Below, one piece after another: positions 61,900 through 64,000 of a DNA stretch of 64,000 bases (the first letter of the stretch is position 1; each line of letters opens with the position of its first letter). The stretch covers positions 124,001-188,000 of the forward strand of contig JANSXH010000001.1 in NCBI GenBank assembly GCA_024743055.1, read 5' to 3'. The notes under the pieces were generated by a model that saw only the letters and a program-made list of their open reading frames with translations, did no database searches and had not been told where the DNA came from. The stretch is from Pseudomonadota bacterium. GTDB lineage: Bacteria > Pseudomonadota > Alphaproteobacteria > Sneathiellales > Sneathiellaceae. A program made the position numbers and the translations under genes.

Positions 61900-64000
61900 T
61901 TATTTCTCCTGCTTGCGCACTAATAAAGCAGCGACAAAAAAGAAGACCAGCGCAAAAAGGGCGAGAGAAACGTGATTGCTCCAAAGGTCAGGAAAATCAA
62001 GGGCCTTAGTAATTGTCCCTACACTAATCTGCTGAAAATAAGGTGCCGGAAAAAACAAACCCATAAACCTGGCACCGCCTCCCAATGTAGAAACCGGCGT
62101 TAAAAATCCAGAAAAATTCATGGTCAGCACCATGGCGACAATGGATGTTGCGAAAATAGCGGCAATCTGACTCTTCACGAATGCAGACACAAGCATTCCG
62201 AAACCAGTCGTTGTCCAGACATAAAGCAACGCACCAACAGCAAGAGCAAAAAAGGAGCCCTTCATAGGAACGTCAAACAAGAACATAATGAGCAGAAATA
62301 GGCTTATAAAATTGATATAAGCCAATAAGACATAGGGAAGTTGCTTACCGAGCAGAAACTCGACCTGGGTGACCGGGGTGGCATAGAAATTGGTGATTGA
62401 TCCCATTTCCTTTTCCCGGACAATTCCTACCGCTGTCATCATCGATGGAATGAGTATACAGAGCAGCATGATCACGCCCGGCGTGATGGCATAGGTACTC
62501 TTGAAGGCCTGGTTGTAGAGGAAGCGGGTTTCGATAACAGCGGGACTTATTTGTAAAGGAACGCCACGACGTTGCAGAGAAAGCGCGTTCAGATATTGCG
62601 AGATTACACCTTGCACATAGCCCCTAGCCGTTTCCGCCCGAAATGGCATCGCTCCGTCAAGTAATATTCCCACCTCCGGTGACCTTCCAGCCAGCAGGTT
62701 CTGACCAAATCCTGGGGGAATTTCGATCGCAAATTTTAATTCACCCGAACGTAGGCGAAATTCCAATTCCTTCGCGTTTGAAATGGGGTCATGTTCAGTG
62801 AAATATCGGGAACCAGAAAAATTCTCCAACAACTTCCGGCTTTCAAGGGTCTGATCCTGATCAAGAACCGCGTAAGGAAGATCTTCTACATCAAAGGAAA
62901 TGCCATAACCAAATGTGATCATCAAAATAATCGGGCCAATGATGGCAAAAATCAGCCGAATGGGATCACGCAAGAGTTCCTTTGTTTCCCGAATGGTGTA
63001 AGCCAGCATGCGCCTGAGCTCAAAAATCCTCTCTTTAGTCGTTGATGACTTCGGAGCAGCTTCTTTAACTATATCCCGGACGGCCTCGGGTTCCTCAATA
63101 GCAGCTATGTCTTGCTCCAAAAAGGAGACAAAGGCATCGTCCAAAGAGGCCGCTTCTTTCTCTCGTATGAGATCAGAAGGCGTGCCGACAGCGAGCACTT
63201 TACCGGCATGCATCAGGGAGATCCTGTCGCAGCGCTCGGCTTCGTTCATGAAGTGGGTGGAGATAAAAATTGTCACCCCATCTTTTCGTGAAAGCTCGAT
63301 CAAATGCCGCCAGAACCCATCACGAGCAATAGGATCCACACCGGAGGTAGGCTCATCAAGGATCAGTATCTCAGGACGGTGCAATAAAGCGACCGCCAAT
63401 TGAAGCCGTTGCCTGACGCCAATTGGTAGACTAGTTGGTTTGCTGTCCCTGACTTCGTCAAGCTCAAAACGCTCAAGAAGGGATTGTAATCGGTCTCTGA
63501 TTTGCCGATTAGGAATTTGGAAAATATGAGCATGCAGTTCGAGATTTTGATAAACCGACAGCTCTTCATATAGCGAAAAAGACTGGGACATATAACCAAC
63601 TCGACGGCGGGTTTGCATGTCCCGGGCATTTAATGTTTTACCGAAAAGCTTTGATTCCCCCTCCGTTGCCGGCTGCAGCCCAGTCAGCATCTTCATAGTC
63701 GTTGTCTTGCCGCATCCATTGGACCCTAGAAATCCGAAGATCTCTCCTCGCTCAATTTCAAAACTCACATGATCTACGGCAACGAAATCGCCATAGCATT
63801 TGGTTAAACCGATGGCTGCAATGGCAATCTCTCCGTCGTCGGACTTTCTCGGTGGCACGATGACTTCTGTCCTTTCCTGCTTTTTGCAATCCGGCAGAAG
63901 ATTGATGAAAGCCTGCTCAAGAGTCTCTGCACCTGTTTGAAGTTTAAGCTCGAAGGGAGAACCGGTGGCAATTATCTGGCCGTCATCCAAGGCGGCGAGC
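61900..64000 (-). CDS. RbbA-type ABC ATPase-permease fusion, 5' end outside the window
   Basis: The frame stays open to the right edge, so the N-terminus is missing. The visible part begins at the end of a first ATPase domain (LDDGQIIATGSPFEL), continues with a second ATPase (Walker A GSNGCGKTTT, signature LPIGVRQRL, Walker B ILILDEPTSGVDP, switch His in STHFMN) and ends with a six-helix ABC-2 permease (about residues 330-696). Two ATPases fused to a permease is the RbbA/YhiH order. It forms an operon with the YhhJ-like permease. Confidence 0.9.
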   Translation of the reverse strand, partial: LAALDDGQIIATGSPFELKLQTGAETLEQAFINLLPDCKKQERTEVIVPPRKSDDGEIAIAAIGLTKCYGDFVAVDHVSFEIERGEIFGFLGSNGCGKTTTMKMLTGLQPATEGESKLFGKTLNARDMQTRRRVGYMSQSFSLYEELSVYQNLELHAHIFQIPNRQIRDRLQSLLERFELDEVRDSKPTSLPIGVRQRLQLAVALLHRPEILILDEPTSGVDPIARDGFWRHLIELSRKDGVTIFISTHFMNEAERCDRISLMHAGKVLAVGTPSDLIREKEAASLDDAFVSFLEQDIAAIEEPEAVRDIVKEAAPKSSTTKERIFELRRMLAYTIRETKELLRDPIRLIFAIIGPIILMITFGYGISFDVEDLPYAVLDQDQTLESRKLLENFSGSRYFTEHDPISNAKELEFRLRSGELKFAIEIPPGFGQNLLAGRSPEVGILLDGAMPFRAETARGYVQGVISQYLNALSLQRRGVPLQISPAVIETRFLYNQAFKSTYAITPGVIMLLCILIPSMMTAVGIVREKEMGSITNFYATPVTQVEFLLGKQLPYVLLAYINFISLFLLIMFLFDVPMKGSFFALAVGALLYVWTTTGFGMLVSAFVKSQIAAIFATSIVAMVLTMNFSGFLTPVSTLGGGARFMGLFFPAPYFQQISVGTITKALDFPDLWSNHVSLALFALVFFFVAALLVRKQEK

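Noticed and set aside
1..64000. Mobile element, prophage, CRISPR or toxin-antitoxin system
   Set aside because: No transposase, integrase, phage structural gene, regularly spaced repeat or recognisable toxin-antitoxin pair was found on either strand.

Overview
The window looks like chromosomal DNA of a Gram-negative alphaproteobacterium, probably marine. This is inferred from the family mix (TAXI-type solute-binding protein, DUF1194 protein, RT0821/Lpp0805-type surface antigen, TamA/TamB pair, MocR/LysE pair) and from moderate GC; no rRNA or marker gene fixes the genus. I see no tRNA, rRNA, CRISPR array, transposase, integrase or phage gene.

Left part (1-15.2 kb): small metabolic and transport operons. 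They include a YbaN-type membrane protein, a MocR regulator divergent from a LysE exporter with two palindromes between them, a TAXI binding protein abutting an orphan sensor kinase, a hydrolase/SnoaL/LysE operon, a large MscS-type channel, a hydrolase/VOC/secreted-protein operon (whose alpha/beta hydrolase has Ala in place of the nucleophile Ser), a lipocalin-like gene and an enoyl-CoA hydratase.

Envelope part (14.5-23.9 kb): a glycine-zipper surface antigen, tamB and tamA, a DUF1194 von Willebrand protein with the decayed tail of a second copy directly upstream, a DUF6134 protein and a PilZ protein.

Core island (23.9-47.7 kb): a tightly packed leftward operon of 18 genes (38.9 to 23.9 kb) encodes an aryl polyene (APE) pathway: ketosynthases, chain-length factor, two ACPs, ketoreductase, two dehydratases, ligase, thioesterase, acyltransferases, glycosyltransferase, LolA-like carrier and MMPL exporter. 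About 1.1 kb away and divergent is a rightward capsule-export operon of the ABC-transporter (Kps) type, in which the KpsM permease carries a roughly 390-residue helical TPR-like N-terminal extension. The two operons share one AT-rich intergenic region and together look like a surface-coat island.

Right part (47.7-64 kb): an aspartate decarboxylase/aspartate:alanine antiporter pair, a LysR regulator and a divergent beta-carbonic anhydrase; a TauD dioxygenase/cytochrome P450 operon preceded by a large symmetric dyad over its putative promoter; a DUF2339 membrane protein; an FtsH-type protease next to a formate/nitrite-family channel; and an RbbA/YhhJ-type ABC exporter that runs off the right edge.
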